A stretch of DNA of 64,000 nt from Amycolatopsis acidicola (GTDB taxonomy: Bacteria > Actinomycetota > Actinomycetes > Mycobacteriales > Pseudonocardiaceae). Positions 18,385-27,417 of this stretch are shown in pieces. The stretch is from NCBI RefSeq assembly GCF_007713735.2, contig NZ_VMNW02000025.1, positions 1 to 64,000 of the forward strand, in the 5' to 3' direction. The notes beneath the pieces are model-generated. The model was given only the letters and a program-made list of their open reading frames with translations. It was not told the DNA's origin and ran no database searches. How positions within the stretch are numbered: the stretch's first letter is position 1; every line of letters begins with the position of its first letter. A program made the translations under genes and the position numbers.

Positions 18385-19245
18385 TTACTCCTCGTCGTCG
18401 CGCTTCCAGGGTGCGATCCAGCGCTCCAGCGCGCGGACGCCGGCGGTCAGGATGATGCCCAGCGCCATCAGCACGAGCACCGGCACGAGCATCGCGGCGG
18501 TGTCGAACTGGTTGCCGTACTTGGTGATGATGGCGCCGAGCCCGGTGATCCCGGTGAAGAACTCGGCGACGACCATCCCGATGATCGCCCGCCCGATGCC
18601 CAGCCGGAGCCCCACCATGATGTACGGCAGCGCCGATGGCAGCACGATCTTCTGGAAGATCTGGCGCTCACTGGCCGCGAAGGCCGCGCCGACGTCGAGG
18701 TGGCGCCGGTCGATGTTCCGGACACCGGCCGCGACGTTGATGATCACCGGGAAGATCGTCAGGATGAAGACGATGAACAGCTTGGCCTCGAAGCCCAGCC
18801 CGAACCAGAGGATGACCAGCGGCACCACGGCCACCAGCGGCGTGGCGTAGAGGGCGTTGATCAGCCAGTCCGTCGCCCATTCCGCCGTGCGGTACCGGCC
18901 GACCACGAGCCCGGTCACGATGCCCACGACGCTGCCGGCGAGGAAGCCGAGCACCAGCGTCCGCAGGCTTTCCAGCAGCGCCTGTGGCAACTCCCCGCTC
19001 TGGGTGAGCGTCACCGCGGCCTGCGCGATTTCGCTCGGGTAGGACATGAAGAGCGGGTTCACCTGCCTGCCGAGGATTTCCCAGGCACCGAGGACCACCA
19101 CGAACGAAATGATCCGGACGATCCACGCCCGGCGCCCGGGTTTCCCTTGCCGCGACGCGTTTTCCTCTGCAACGGTTTCGGGCACCTGCGCGGCCGGGAC
19201 GGTCTCCGCGGCCGTAGCGCGGACGTCCAGTGTTCGGCGGTTCAT
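18385..19245 (-). CDS. ABC transporter permease (SsuC/TauC family)
   Basis: This 286-residue membrane protein forms the channel of an importer of the nitrate/sulfonate/taurine type. After a cytoplasmic N-terminal tail of about 40 residues it has roughly six membrane segments. The EAA-type loop that docks with the ATPase is around AAFAASERQIFQKIVLPSALP. ATG 19245 has GGAGG upstream and overlaps the ATPase stop. It is the last gene of a long leftward operon. The transported compound is unknown; the neighbouring catabolic genes suggest an organic acid rather than sulfonate. Confidence 0.88.
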   Translation of the reverse strand: MNRRTLDVRATAAETVPAAQVPETVAEENASRQGKPGRRAWIVRIISFVVVLGAWEILGRQVNPLFMSYPSEIAQAAVTLTQSGELPQALLESLRTLVLGFLAGSVVGIVTGLVVGRYRTAEWATDWLINALYATPLVAVVPLVILWFGLGFEAKLFIVFILTIFPVIINVAAGVRNIDRRHLDVGAAFAASERQIFQKIVLPSALPYIMVGLRLGIGRAIIGMVVAEFFTGITGLGAIITKYGNQFDTAAMLVPVLVLMALGIILTAGVRALERWIAPWKRDDEE

Positions 19246-20030
19246 GCCGGGTCCTCCCGCGGTGAGGTGATCAGCGACCAGGTGTGCTGGCGCAGCTGCT
19301 GGAACTCCTGCTCGGCGCGCAGCTCGGGCAGTGACGGCCGCGGCCGCGCGAACGGCACGGTGATGATCTCCCGCACCCGCCCCGGGCGTGCCGCCATGAC
19401 CACGACGCGGTCGCTGAGGTAGATCGCCTCGTCGAGGTCGTGGGTGACGAAGACGATCGTCTTGCCGGTGCGTTCGAGCACGCCGAGCAGCTCCGCCTGC
19501 AGCACCTCACGGGTCTGCGCGTCCAGCGCGCTGAACGGCTCGTCCATCAGCAGCACGTCCGGGTTGGTCGCGAGTGCCCGCGCCAGCCCGATCCGTTGCT
19601 GCATCCCGCCGGAAAGCTGGTGCGGGTAATGGTTTTCGAAGTTCTCCAGTCCGACGAGCCGGAGCAGTTCCCTGGCGCGGGCGACGCGGGCGGCCTTGTC
19701 CCGGCCCTGCACTTCGAGCCCGAACTCGACGTTCTTCCGCGCTGTCCGCCACGGCAGCAGGTTGGCCTGCTGGAACACCGTCGTGCGATCCGAGCCGGGG
19801 CCGCTGACCTGCCGCCCGCCGACCGCCACCACGCCCCGGTCCGCGGCCACCAGTCCCTGCACGATCCGCAGCAAAGTCGTTTTGCCGCAGCCGCTTTCGC
19901 CGACGATCGACACGATTTCCCCGGCCCGCACGGTGAACCGCACGTCCCGCAGGACCTGCAGGTGCTCCGCGCGGGCCGCGGACCGGTAGCTCTTGCACAC
20001 ATCCTCGACGCTGAGGCTGCTCTGGGGCAT
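19242..20030 (-). CDS. ABC transporter ATP-binding protein (SsuB/TauB family)
   Basis: This 262-residue ATPase powers the adjacent permease. Visible are Walker A GESGCGKTTLL near residue 43, the signature LSGGMQQRIGLARAL, Walker B VLLMDEPFSALD and the switch His in FVTHDLDEA. Length and the LPWRTARKN Q-loop region are typical of taurine/sulfonate/aliphatic-acid importers. It overlaps the permease start and sits 18 bases downstream of a binding-protein-like gene. Confidence 0.92.
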   Translation of the reverse strand: MPQSSLSVEDVCKSYRSAARAEHLQVLRDVRFTVRAGEIVSIVGESGCGKTTLLRIVQGLVAADRGVVAVGGRQVSGPGSDRTTVFQQANLLPWRTARKNVEFGLEVQGRDKAARVARARELLRLVGLENFENHYPHQLSGGMQQRIGLARALATNPDVLLMDEPFSALDAQTREVLQAELLGVLERTGKTIVFVTHDLDEAIYLSDRVVVMAARPGRVREIITVPFARPRPSLPELRAEQEFQQLRQHTWSLITSPREDPA

Positions 20031-20048
20031 CTCGACTCCTGCTTGTCG

Positions 20049-20969
20049 TTATCCGAGACGACGGGTCACGTCGTCGACCATGTCGTCCACCGCGATCGGC
20101 GACGGGATCAGGTGCTGCCGCACGGCGTACTCGGCGATGATTTCCAGCCCTGGCCGCAGCGCGTCGAGCCCTACGGGCAGCGCGTCCGCGGCCGTGACGC
20201 CCGGCTCTTCCGGCGCCAGCCGCGGTTCGGCCAGCGCTCGCGTCCGGGATTCGGCGACCATCCCGAACACCTCGGTCACCAGCTCCGGCGACTTTTCCGG
20301 CAGTGGCGCGGGCACGACCAGCACATGGTTGATCGGGACGACGCCGTATTCGCGGAACCATTCACCGCCCGCCGCGACGGGGTCCGCGATGACCGGCACG
20401 GTGGGCGCCTGGGTACCCGGGGCACCGGGCGAACCGAGCACGGCCGCGTCGAGCTCACCGTCGGCGAGCAGCTGCTCGATCGACGCGCCCGCGGGCGCAC
20501 GGACCACATTGGACGGTTCCGTGAACCCGTCGACGTGGGGCTCCTCGAAGGTCACCCACGTCACCGAATCGCCGGGGACGCCGTAATCCGCCTCCAGCAG
20601 GCCGCGCAGCCAAACCCCCGTCGTGACGGTGTACGCGCGGACCCCGATCCGGGCGCCCTTCAGCTGTTCCGGCGTGACCGGGCGGCGTGCGTCGGCGACC
20701 AGGTACCGGTGCTGGAAGCGGCCGACCAGCACGATCGGCAGCAGGGTCAGCGGTGCCCCCGCGGCCTTCGCCTGCAGGTAGGTCACGATCGCCATTTCGC
20801 TGACGTCGAAGCACTGCTCGCGGATCATCGCGCCGAACGCGTCGTGCACCGGGAACACGTCGGCGAACCGCAACTCCAGCGCGTCCGAGCGGACACTCCC
20901 GTCGTGCAGCGCCGCCGTGTTGGGGTACTTGCCGATCAACGCCTCGACGCGCGTGCGAGCGCCTGTCAT
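20049..20969 (-). CDS. Substrate-binding-like protein of the 4,5-dihydroxyphthalate decarboxylase family
   Basis: This 306-residue protein has the periplasmic-binding fold of the NMT1/dihydroxyphthalate-decarboxylase-like family. It has the domain hinge GVRAYTVTTGVWLRGLL near residue 110 and the PINHVLVVP segment. It has no signal peptide or lipobox, so it appears cytoplasmic and may be an enzyme rather than a transport receptor. A second, related copy is encoded at 21857-22831 and shares the same GVRAY-x-VT-x-GVW hinge. It overlaps the upstream amidohydrolase gene by four bases. Decarboxylation of an aromatic acid is one possible role, not shown by sequence. Confidence 0.7.
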   Translation of the reverse strand: MTGARTRVEALIGKYPNTAALHDGSVRSDALELRFADVFPVHDAFGAMIREQCFDVSEMAIVTYLQAKAAGAPLTLLPIVLVGRFQHRYLVADARRPVTPEQLKGARIGVRAYTVTTGVWLRGLLEADYGVPGDSVTWVTFEEPHVDGFTEPSNVVRAPAGASIEQLLADGELDAAVLGSPGAPGTQAPTVPVIADPVAAGGEWFREYGVVPINHVLVVPAPLPEKSPELVTEVFGMVAESRTRALAEPRLAPEEPGVTAADALPVGLDALRPGLEIIAEYAVRQHLIPSPIAVDDMVDDVTRRLG

Positions 20970-21838
20970 CGGGCCGCCCCCACCGAAGCGAGCACCGGGT
21001 ACAGCGACTGCGCCGTGCGCGAGAAAACCCAGTCGGCGTCCTCGGCCGAGAGGAACGACAACTGGTCGCGCGCCATTCCGACGAGTTCCGGCAGAGTTCC
21101 CTCGGCCGCGGGGAAATTCGACCCCCACGCGATCCGCCGCGCGCCGAACACCTCGAAGATCCGGCCGAACCACGTCTCCGGGCTCGCGGCTCCGTCACGG
21201 GAGTGCTGGAAGTTCTCCGTCGTGACCTTGAGGTACACGTTGTCGTAATCGGCGAGTTCGAAGAGCGTGGCGGCGCCGGGATACGGCGGGCCGGATTCGA
21301 TCGAGGGCTGCGTGAGGTGGTCCAGGATCACCTTCGCGGCGGGAAACCGGCGGAGCAGGTTCCGCAGCCGCGGCTGGCCTTCCGGGGTCATCTGCACGCA
21401 GACCGGGATGTCGTGGGCTTCGGCCCACGCCCACACCGGGAAGGTGCGCTCGTCGTCGAGCCAGTCCGCCTGCCCCGGCATCGTGCTGCCCGTGGTGAAC
21501 AACCGCAGGCCGGTCATGCCGCGTTCCTCGACCCAGGTCCGCAGCACGTCCACCGCGTTCTCCGCCAGCACGTCGATCGAGCAGACCCCGGTCAGGCGTC
21601 CGGGATGCGCGGCGACGACGTCGGCCACGTAGCTGTTGTCGAAGCCGTAGGCGGTGGAGGTCTGCACGATCGCGGCGCGCGCCACCCCGGCGTCGTCCAT
21701 CGCCCGCAGCAGGGCGTCACCGGACAGCGGCCGCGCCGCCGACCACCCGGATTGCCTGCCGCCCAGCGGTTTCAGCGGGTAGCTGCCGCGGTCCTCGGAG
21801 ATCACGTGGGGGTGGATGTCGATCACAGGTGCAGTCAT
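20966..21838 (-). CDS. Amidohydrolase-2 family hydrolase
   Basis: This 290-residue TIM-barrel protein resembles 2-pyrone-4,6-dicarboxylate lactonase and related amidohydrolases. The metal or substrate-binding IDIHPHV is at the N-terminus, HLTQPS follows mid-sequence, and WGSNFPAA near the end supplies the usual acidic/polar position (Asn rather than Asp). It probably hydrolyses a lactone or decarboxylates an aromatic-derived acid. It lies between the two dihydroxyphthalate-decarboxylase-like genes in an uptake operon, so it probably acts on the imported compound. Confidence 0.82.
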   Translation of the reverse strand: MTAPVIDIHPHVISEDRGSYPLKPLGGRQSGWSAARPLSGDALLRAMDDAGVARAAIVQTSTAYGFDNSYVADVVAAHPGRLTGVCSIDVLAENAVDVLRTWVEERGMTGLRLFTTGSTMPGQADWLDDERTFPVWAWAEAHDIPVCVQMTPEGQPRLRNLLRRFPAAKVILDHLTQPSIESGPPYPGAATLFELADYDNVYLKVTTENFQHSRDGAASPETWFGRIFEVFGARRIAWGSNFPAAEGTLPELVGMARDQLSFLSAEDADWVFSRTAQSLYPVLASVGAAR

Positions 21839-21856
21839 GGTTCCTCGCTGTAGTGG

Positions 21857-22831
21857 TCAGACGGAGTGGAAGAGCGACTCCGGCGCGGGCGTGCCGTCGA
21901 TGAGGTGCTGCGTCCGCGCGTAGCGGATCAGTGTTTCGATCGCCGCCCTGTTCGCGCCGAGGCCGTACGGGAGCGGATCACCGTCCACAATGGACCGGTT
22001 CTTGAGGTGTTCCGCGGTGTCCGTGTCCGGGCTGCCGCTGCCGTCGAGGGTGGCGAGGTAAGGGGCCTTGGCCTTCTCGAACGTCTCGTACAACGCGGCT
22101 GGCAGCCACGGATGCTCCGCCACGAGCTCGTCGCGGATGACGACGACGGAGTGCAGCGGGAGCACGCCTTCACGCTGGTACCACCGGGTTTCGAGCTCCT
22201 TGGCGTCCGGGAACAGCTCGCGGTACTCCGGCGCTTCGCTCGCTTTGCCCTCCCATTCACCCTGCGGCGGGCCGGACCGGCCGATGCCGGCGATACCGGT
22301 GAACGCCGCCTGGATCCGCCTGTCCCGCAACAACTCCACGAGGCTTTCGCCGGGCGCGACCGCGCGCACGTTCGTGGGCGGCACGTAACTGGTCACGTGG
22401 TCCTCGTCGTCGACCACCCACTCGATCGCGCCGAGGTCGACGCCGTAGTCGTCGGCGAGGATGCCGCGGCTCCAGACACCGCTGGTCACCGAGTACGCCC
22501 GCACGCCCATCGCGCGGCCTTCGAGATCCTTCGGCCCGTCGATGCCCGCGTTGCCGAGCACGGCGATGCCGCTGTGGTGGAACCGGCGCATGAGGAAGAC
22601 CGGGATCGCCGTGAACGGGATCCCTGCTTCCTTGGCGATCAGGTACGTCGTCGGCGCCAGCTCCGCCACGTCGTAGGCCAGCTCGCGCACCATCCGCCGG
22701 TACGCGCCGATGATCGGCGCCGGCTTCGCGTCCTTGATCACGACGCCGTCCGGGCGCACCTCACCGTCGAGCACGGGGGCGGTGTGGCCGTACCGGCTGA
22801 TCGCGGTGGACAGTTCCAACGGGGCGCTCAC
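21857..22831 (-). CDS. 4,5-dihydroxyphthalate decarboxylase-like protein
   Basis: This 324-residue protein belongs to the same binding-protein-fold family as the product of 20049-20969. It has LSTAISRYGHTAPVLDGEV at the N-terminus, the hinge GVRAYSVTSGVWSRG near residue 110, and a PLHSVVVIRDEL segment. It has no signal peptide. Known members decarboxylate 4,5-dihydroxyphthalate; many others are uncharacterised. It overlaps the lipoprotein gene by four bases upstream. Two diverged copies in one operon may form a heteromer or act on successive intermediates. Confidence 0.75.
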   Translation of the reverse strand: MSAPLELSTAISRYGHTAPVLDGEVRPDGVVIKDAKPAPIIGAYRRMVRELAYDVAELAPTTYLIAKEAGIPFTAIPVFLMRRFHHSGIAVLGNAGIDGPKDLEGRAMGVRAYSVTSGVWSRGILADDYGVDLGAIEWVVDDEDHVTSYVPPTNVRAVAPGESLVELLRDRRIQAAFTGIAGIGRSGPPQGEWEGKASEAPEYRELFPDAKELETRWYQREGVLPLHSVVVIRDELVAEHPWLPAALYETFEKAKAPYLATLDGSGSPDTDTAEHLKNRSIVDGDPLPYGLGANRAAIETLIRYARTQHLIDGTPAPESLFHSV

Positions 22832-23838
22832 AGCCTGCTCACCGCTTCCTTGGCCAGCGACAGGTCACAGACCTGGTCGAAGGGGAGCACGGACGGCTGC
22901 ACACCGGTCCGCACGTTCAGTTCCTGGATCTGCGTGACCTGCTCTTCGGTGAAGACGAGGTCCTGGCGGAAGAACGGATTCTGCTGGTAGAACTGCAAAA
23001 GCGTGGTCGCCTCATCCTGCGGCGCGCCCTTCACCGCCGTGTTCGCCGCCAGATAGGCCGCGGTGTTCGCGGGGTCGCTCACGAAGCGGAAGACCTTCGC
23101 GTGCGCGGCCAGCGTGCGCACCAGTGCCTCGCGGTGGTTGTCGATCGTGTCCTGCGACGCGAACGCGGCCTGCTGGGCGAACTGCGGAAGTTCCTTCCAC
23201 ACCTGCGAAATCGAGTGCACGCCGTATTGGTCCTGCTTGTCGAAGTAGGTGACCAGCGCGGGCCCCGCGTCGACCGTGCCGGCGGAGACGGCACGGAAAA
23301 CGTCGGTGCTGCTGCCCACGTTGACGAACTTCACCTTCGACGCGTCGACCCCGTTCTTGTCGAACAACGCGAGCATGATCTCGTGCAGCAGCGCGCCGAT
23401 GGCACCCGTGCCCACGCTCCGCCCTTCGAGGTCCTTCAGACTGCGGATGTCCGGTTTCGCCGAGAACACGGCGTAGTCCGGGCCCGCGCTCACGCCGCCG
23501 ATGATCTTCAGCTTCCCGCCCCGCGCGACGGCGGGGAAGATCTGCGAGAACCCGCTGAACACCGCGAGATCACTGCGGCCCTGGATGATGCTGCCCATCA
23601 GGCGCGTGCCGTCCGAGACGTTCTGGACGTCCGCGGTCACCTGGAACGCCTCGTAGAGCTTCTGGTCCTTCATCAGCTGCTGGAGGACGAGGGTGTCGTT
23701 GGAACTGGTGTTGATGATCGACACCGAGCCCGGGGAGGAGGACCCGGCCGCGCCGCAGGCCGCGGCGACGGTCGCGAGTCCGGCCAGTCCCCCGGCCTTG
23801 AGCAGGGACCGCCGCGACAGCGGGGTGGTCAGCACCAT
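22828..23838 (-). CDS. ABC transporter substrate-binding lipoprotein (NMT1/THI5-like)
   Basis: This 336-residue protein begins with a twin-arginine-type signal (SRRSLLK followed by a hydrophobic stretch) and a lipobox-like VAAAC near residue 28, so it is probably exported by Tat and anchored as a lipoprotein. The mature part has the NMT1/SsuA-like fold, with the DLEGRSVGTGAIGALLHE hinge. It is the receptor for the permease and ATPase at the end of the operon. The start overlaps the end of the E3 gene by ten bases, which ties uptake and the dehydrogenase complex to one transcript. Confidence 0.88.
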   Translation of the reverse strand: MVLTTPLSRRSLLKAGGLAGLATVAAACGAAGSSSPGSVSIINTSSNDTLVLQQLMKDQKLYEAFQVTADVQNVSDGTRLMGSIIQGRSDLAVFSGFSQIFPAVARGGKLKIIGGVSAGPDYAVFSAKPDIRSLKDLEGRSVGTGAIGALLHEIMLALFDKNGVDASKVKFVNVGSSTDVFRAVSAGTVDAGPALVTYFDKQDQYGVHSISQVWKELPQFAQQAAFASQDTIDNHREALVRTLAAHAKVFRFVSDPANTAAYLAANTAVKGAPQDEATTLLQFYQQNPFFRQDLVFTEEQVTQIQELNVRTGVQPSVLPFDQVCDLSLAKEAVSRL

Positions 23839-25322
23839 GATCGTGGTCCTTTCCGTCGTCCGGGCCGGTCGGAGATCGCCCGCGGCGGTTTCGCGCGGAC
23901 CTGTTCTGCGCTGAGCATGTCCGTCCTTTCGATCAGGGTCGCCGGATCCGGGGCCGCGCGGGAACCGGCCAGCGCGGCGGTGTGGAGCTGTTCGGCCACC
24001 GTGGGGTGGGTGTGCACGATGTGGGCGAGGTCGGCGGCCGCCGCCCCCAGTTCGAGCGCGACGGTGGCTTCGGCGATGACCTCACTGGCGTGCGGGCCCA
24101 CGATGTGCACACCGAGGACGACCCCCGAGCCCGCTTCGGTCACGAGCTGCACGAGGCCCCGCGCCGCGCCGAGCGTCTTCGCCCGGCCGTTGCCCGCCAT
24201 CGGAACCGTGGTGACCTCGGCGTCCCCGGCCGCCGCGGCGGGCAGGCCCGCCGTGGCGATCTCCGGGTCGGAGAACACGACCGCCGGAACGGCCACCGGA
24301 TCGAACGCCACCCGGTCGCCGCACAGGGCGTCGACGGCGACGGGCGCCTCGGCGTAAGCCTTGTGCGCCAGCGCGGGCCCCGGCGTGATGTCGCCGATCG
24401 CGGCGACATGCCGTCGTAGCAACCGATCGCGCCCCACGTCGAGTAACCCGTCGGCCCGTGGCGTGACGCCGAGCCGGTCGAGCCCGAGCTGGTCGGTGTT
24501 GGGGCGCCTGCCCACGGCGACGATCACACGCTCGGCTTCGACTGCCACGGCAGCGGTTTCCCGTTCACAGTGGAGTACGCCGTGCGCGTGCCCCGCCGCC
24601 ATGGCCCGGGTGACGACCTCCACGCCGAGCTCGTCGAGCCGGCGCGCAACCGGGCGCACCAGCGCGGGATCCAGTTCGGGGAGGATACGGTCCGCGGCCT
24701 CGACCACGGTGACCTTCGCCCCGAGTTTGGCCAGCGCCGTCCCCAGTTCGATCCCGATGTACCCGGCGCCGACGATCGCGACGGAGGCCGGAAGCGCGGT
24801 CAGTTCCAGCGCGCCGGTGCTGTCGAGCACGGCCTCGCCGTCGACCCGCAGCGCGGGCAGCTCGACGGGCCGCGAACCGGTCGCGAGCACGACGTCGCGG
24901 AATTCCAGGAACCGCGCGCGGCCCTCGATGGTCCGGACCACGGCCTGGTCGGTGCGGGTGAACCGCAGCTCCCCGGCGAGGACGCGCACTCCGGCGGCGG
25001 CGAGCATCGAGCGGATCCCGCCGGTGAGGTCACCGACGATTTCTTCCTGGTATTTCCGGAAAACCGCGAGATCGGCCTTCGTGGCACCGGCCAGCGCCGG
25101 ATGGGCCGCGGACCGGTCGGCGAGGTCCGCCAGCTCGATCAGCGCCTTCGACGGGATGCAGCCACGCTGCAGGCAGGCGCCACCGAGTCCGCTTTCGCCG
25201 TCACGGTCGACGAGCACCACTTCACGGCCGCGCCGCGCGGCGTGCAGCGCCGCGGTGTAGCCGCCGGGCCCGCCTCCGACGACGAGCAGGTCCACCGCTT
25301 CGGCGATCTCTCCGACGACCAT
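23829..25322 (-). CDS. lpdA: Dihydrolipoyl dehydrogenase (E3)
   Basis: This 497-residue flavoprotein re-oxidises the lipoyl arm of the 2-oxoacid dehydrogenase complex and passes electrons to NAD+. It has the FAD-binding GGGPGGYTAA, the redox disulfide in GGACLQRGCIPSK, the NAD-binding GAGYIGIELG and the catalytic HTHPTVAEQL near the C-terminus. About 40 residues beyond the usual end, rich in Arg and Lys, run into the next gene. The start overlaps the E2 stop by one base (TGATG). It is part of a contiguous E1 alpha-E1 beta-E2-E3 set. Confidence 0.92.
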   Translation of the reverse strand: MVVGEIAEAVDLLVVGGGPGGYTAALHAARRGREVVLVDRDGESGLGGACLQRGCIPSKALIELADLADRSAAHPALAGATKADLAVFRKYQEEIVGDLTGGIRSMLAAAGVRVLAGELRFTRTDQAVVRTIEGRARFLEFRDVVLATGSRPVELPALRVDGEAVLDSTGALELTALPASVAIVGAGYIGIELGTALAKLGAKVTVVEAADRILPELDPALVRPVARRLDELGVEVVTRAMAAGHAHGVLHCERETAAVAVEAERVIVAVGRRPNTDQLGLDRLGVTPRADGLLDVGRDRLLRRHVAAIGDITPGPALAHKAYAEAPVAVDALCGDRVAFDPVAVPAVVFSDPEIATAGLPAAAAGDAEVTTVPMAGNGRAKTLGAARGLVQLVTEAGSGVVLGVHIVGPHASEVIAEATVALELGAAAADLAHIVHTHPTVAEQLHTAALAGSRAAPDPATLIERTDMLSAEQVRAKPPRAISDRPGRRKGPRSWC

Positions 25323-26443
25323 CAGCCCTCCCCGAGCAGCAGCAACGGGGAACGGACCAGCCGCTCGATGGTGGTGGCGAAAGCGCCCAGTTCGGCGCCG
25401 TCGACGACGCGGTGGTCGGCGGCCACCGCGAGCGGCAGCACCCGCCGGACGGCGGGCACGCCGCCGACCGGGACCACCTCGTCCCGCACCCGGCCGACGC
25501 CGATGATCGACACCTGCGGCGGCACGATCAGCGGCGTGCCCAGCCAGGTGCCGAAGCTGCCGAAGTTGCTGATCGTGCAAGTGGCGCCCGAGGTCTCCCG
25601 CGGGTTCAGCTCCCGTTCCCGCGCGGCCTCGGCGAGCCGCTCGATTTCCCGGCCTGTTCCCGGAATCGAGCGGCTTCCCGCCGCGCGCAGCACCGGCACG
25701 ATCAACCCGCCGGGAGTCGCCGTGGCGATCCCCAGGTCCACGGAATCGTGCAGCCTGAGTTCCGCCCGCTCGCTGTCGAAGTGCGCGTTGAACTCCGGAT
25801 GGCGCCGCAGCGCGGCGGCGACGATCCGCACCAGCAGCGGCAGCACGCTGACGCGATGACCCGCCTCGCCGAGTTCGGCACGCGCCGCCTCCAGCGCTTC
25901 CGCGTCGATCTGCCGGAACTCCGTGATCTGCGGGACCGTGAGCGACGCCGTCATCGCCCGCGCGATCTGCCGGCGCAACCCGCGCAGGGGCCGGACCTCG
26001 GGCGGGCGCTCTCCTTGTGCGGCCACCGGAACCGGCGCGGGCTGGGCGACGTGGGCGAGCACATCGCCCGCCTCGACGCGGCCATTCGGCCCGGAACCGT
26101 CGACGGCGGCGAGGTCGACACCGTGCTCGACGGCGAGCCTGCGGGTACTCGGCGCCGCGAGCACCCGGCGCCGTCCCGCGGGTTTCGGCGGCGCGGCACC
26201 GGCGGCGGGCTCGACCGTGAACAACGGCTCCCCCACCGCGACGAGATCGCCGGACTTGCGGGCGATACCGGTGAGCCTGCCGGAAACCGGGGCGGGCAGT
26301 TCGACCTGTGCCTTGGCCGTTTCGACCAGGACGACGGGCTGATCGGCGGTCACCTCGGCGCCGACCTCGGCCAGCCACTCGACGATTTCGGCCTCGGCGA
26401 GCCCTTCCCCGAGATCGGGCAGGCGGAACTCGGTGCCGCTCAT
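25322..26443 (-). CDS. 2-oxoacid dehydrogenase acyltransferase (E2)
   Basis: This 373-residue core protein has one N-terminal lipoyl domain with the lipoylated Lys at about residue 44 (VETAKAQVE). A subunit-binding domain follows around residues 95-130 (APSTRRLAVEHGV), then a catalytic domain with the active-site ADHRVVDGAELG. It transfers the acyl group to CoA. One lipoyl domain and modest length are typical of branched-chain or acetoin-type complexes in actinobacteria. Start and stop both overlap neighbours. Confidence 0.92.
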   Translation of the reverse strand: MSGTEFRLPDLGEGLAEAEIVEWLAEVGAEVTADQPVVLVETAKAQVELPAPVSGRLTGIARKSGDLVAVGEPLFTVEPAAGAAPPKPAGRRRVLAAPSTRRLAVEHGVDLAAVDGSGPNGRVEAGDVLAHVAQPAPVPVAAQGERPPEVRPLRGLRRQIARAMTASLTVPQITEFRQIDAEALEAARAELGEAGHRVSVLPLLVRIVAAALRRHPEFNAHFDSERAELRLHDSVDLGIATATPGGLIVPVLRAAGSRSIPGTGREIERLAEAARERELNPRETSGATCTISNFGSFGTWLGTPLIVPPQVSIIGVGRVRDEVVPVGGVPAVRRVLPLAVAADHRVVDGAELGAFATTIERLVRSPLLLLGEG

Positions 26444-27417
26444 GCCTTCACCGTCGCCCTCGCGGCCGCGACGACCCGGTCCACGTTCGGCACGAACAGG
26501 TCTTCGATCCGGCCGGGCGGGTACGGGGTGTCCGGGGCGGCGACCCGCGCGATCGGCGCTTCGAGCGAATAGAAAGCGCCTTCGTTGACCGTCGCGACCA
26601 CCTCGGCGCCGAACCCGGCCGTCAGCGGTGCCTCGTGCACCACGACGCACCGCCCGGTCGCCGCCACGGCGTCGACGAGACCCTGTTCGTCGAGCGGGAC
26701 GAGCGTCCGCAGATCGACGACGGTCGCGGAAATCCCTTCCTCCGCAAGCACTTCCGCCGCTTTCCCGGCCACCTGGACGGCCGCGCTCCAGGCCACGATC
26801 GTCACGTCGTCGCCCTCGCGGACCACCCGCAGCCGCCCGAACGGCACGGGCGCGTCCCCGTCCGGCACTTCGCCCGTGACGAGCCGGTAGCCACGGAGAG
26901 GCTCGCAGAACAGCACCGGGTCGGCGGAGCGTACGGCGGTTTGCAGCAGCCCCTTGGCATCCGCGGGTGTCGACGGCATCACGACCGCGAGTCCCGGGCT
27001 CTGCACGAACTGCGCCTCGAGCGCTTCCGAGTGCAGTTCCGGAGTACGAACCCCGCCGCCGAAGGGCGCGCGGATGACGACGGGCATCGGGAACCGCCCC
27101 TGCGACCGGTAGCGCATCCGCGCGAGCTGCGCGCCGATCTGGTGGAACGCCTGATGGCTGAACCCGAGGAACTGCAGTTCGGCGATCGGCACCAGGCCGG
27201 CCGCCGCGAGCCCGATCGAAGCGCCGACGATCGCGGCCTCCGCGAGCGGCATGTCCACCACGCGATCCGGCCCGAACTCGTCGAGAAGTCCTTCGGTGGC
27301 ACGGAAAACGCCGCCGAGCCTGCCGACGTCCTGGCCGAGGACGAGTGTCCGCTCGTCGCGCTCCAGTTCGCCGCGCAGCGTGGTGTTGATGGCGCGCAGC
27401 AGGTCCATCCGGGTCAC
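26440..27417 (-). CDS. 2-oxoacid dehydrogenase E1 component, beta subunit
   Basis: This 325-residue subunit pairs with E1 alpha to form the thiamine-diphosphate enzyme that decarboxylates the 2-oxoacid. Features are the cofactor-activating Glu in PLAEAAIVG, the FLGFSHQAFHQ helix and the conserved RAPFGGGVRTPELHSE loop. The GTG at 27417 overlaps the E1 alpha stop (GTGA); ATG 27408 is a close alternative. Sequence suggests pyruvate, acetoin or branched-chain 2-oxoacid as candidates but does not decide among them. Confidence 0.9.
   Translation of the reverse strand: MTRMDLLRAINTTLRGELERDERTLVLGQDVGRLGGVFRATEGLLDEFGPDRVVDMPLAEAAIVGASIGLAAAGLVPIAELQFLGFSHQAFHQIGAQLARMRYRSQGRFPMPVVIRAPFGGGVRTPELHSEALEAQFVQSPGLAVVMPSTPADAKGLLQTAVRSADPVLFCEPLRGYRLVTGEVPDGDAPVPFGRLRVVREGDDVTIVAWSAAVQVAGKAAEVLAEEGISATVVDLRTLVPLDEQGLVDAVAATGRCVVVHEAPLTAGFGAEVVATVNEGAFYSLEAPIARVAAPDTPYPPGRIEDLFVPNVDRVVAAARATVKA

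Noticed and set aside
19440..21248. A 602-codon rightward open frame opposite the ABC ATPase and DHP-like genes
   Set aside because: Antisense to conserved genes, with low-complexity composition and no motif.
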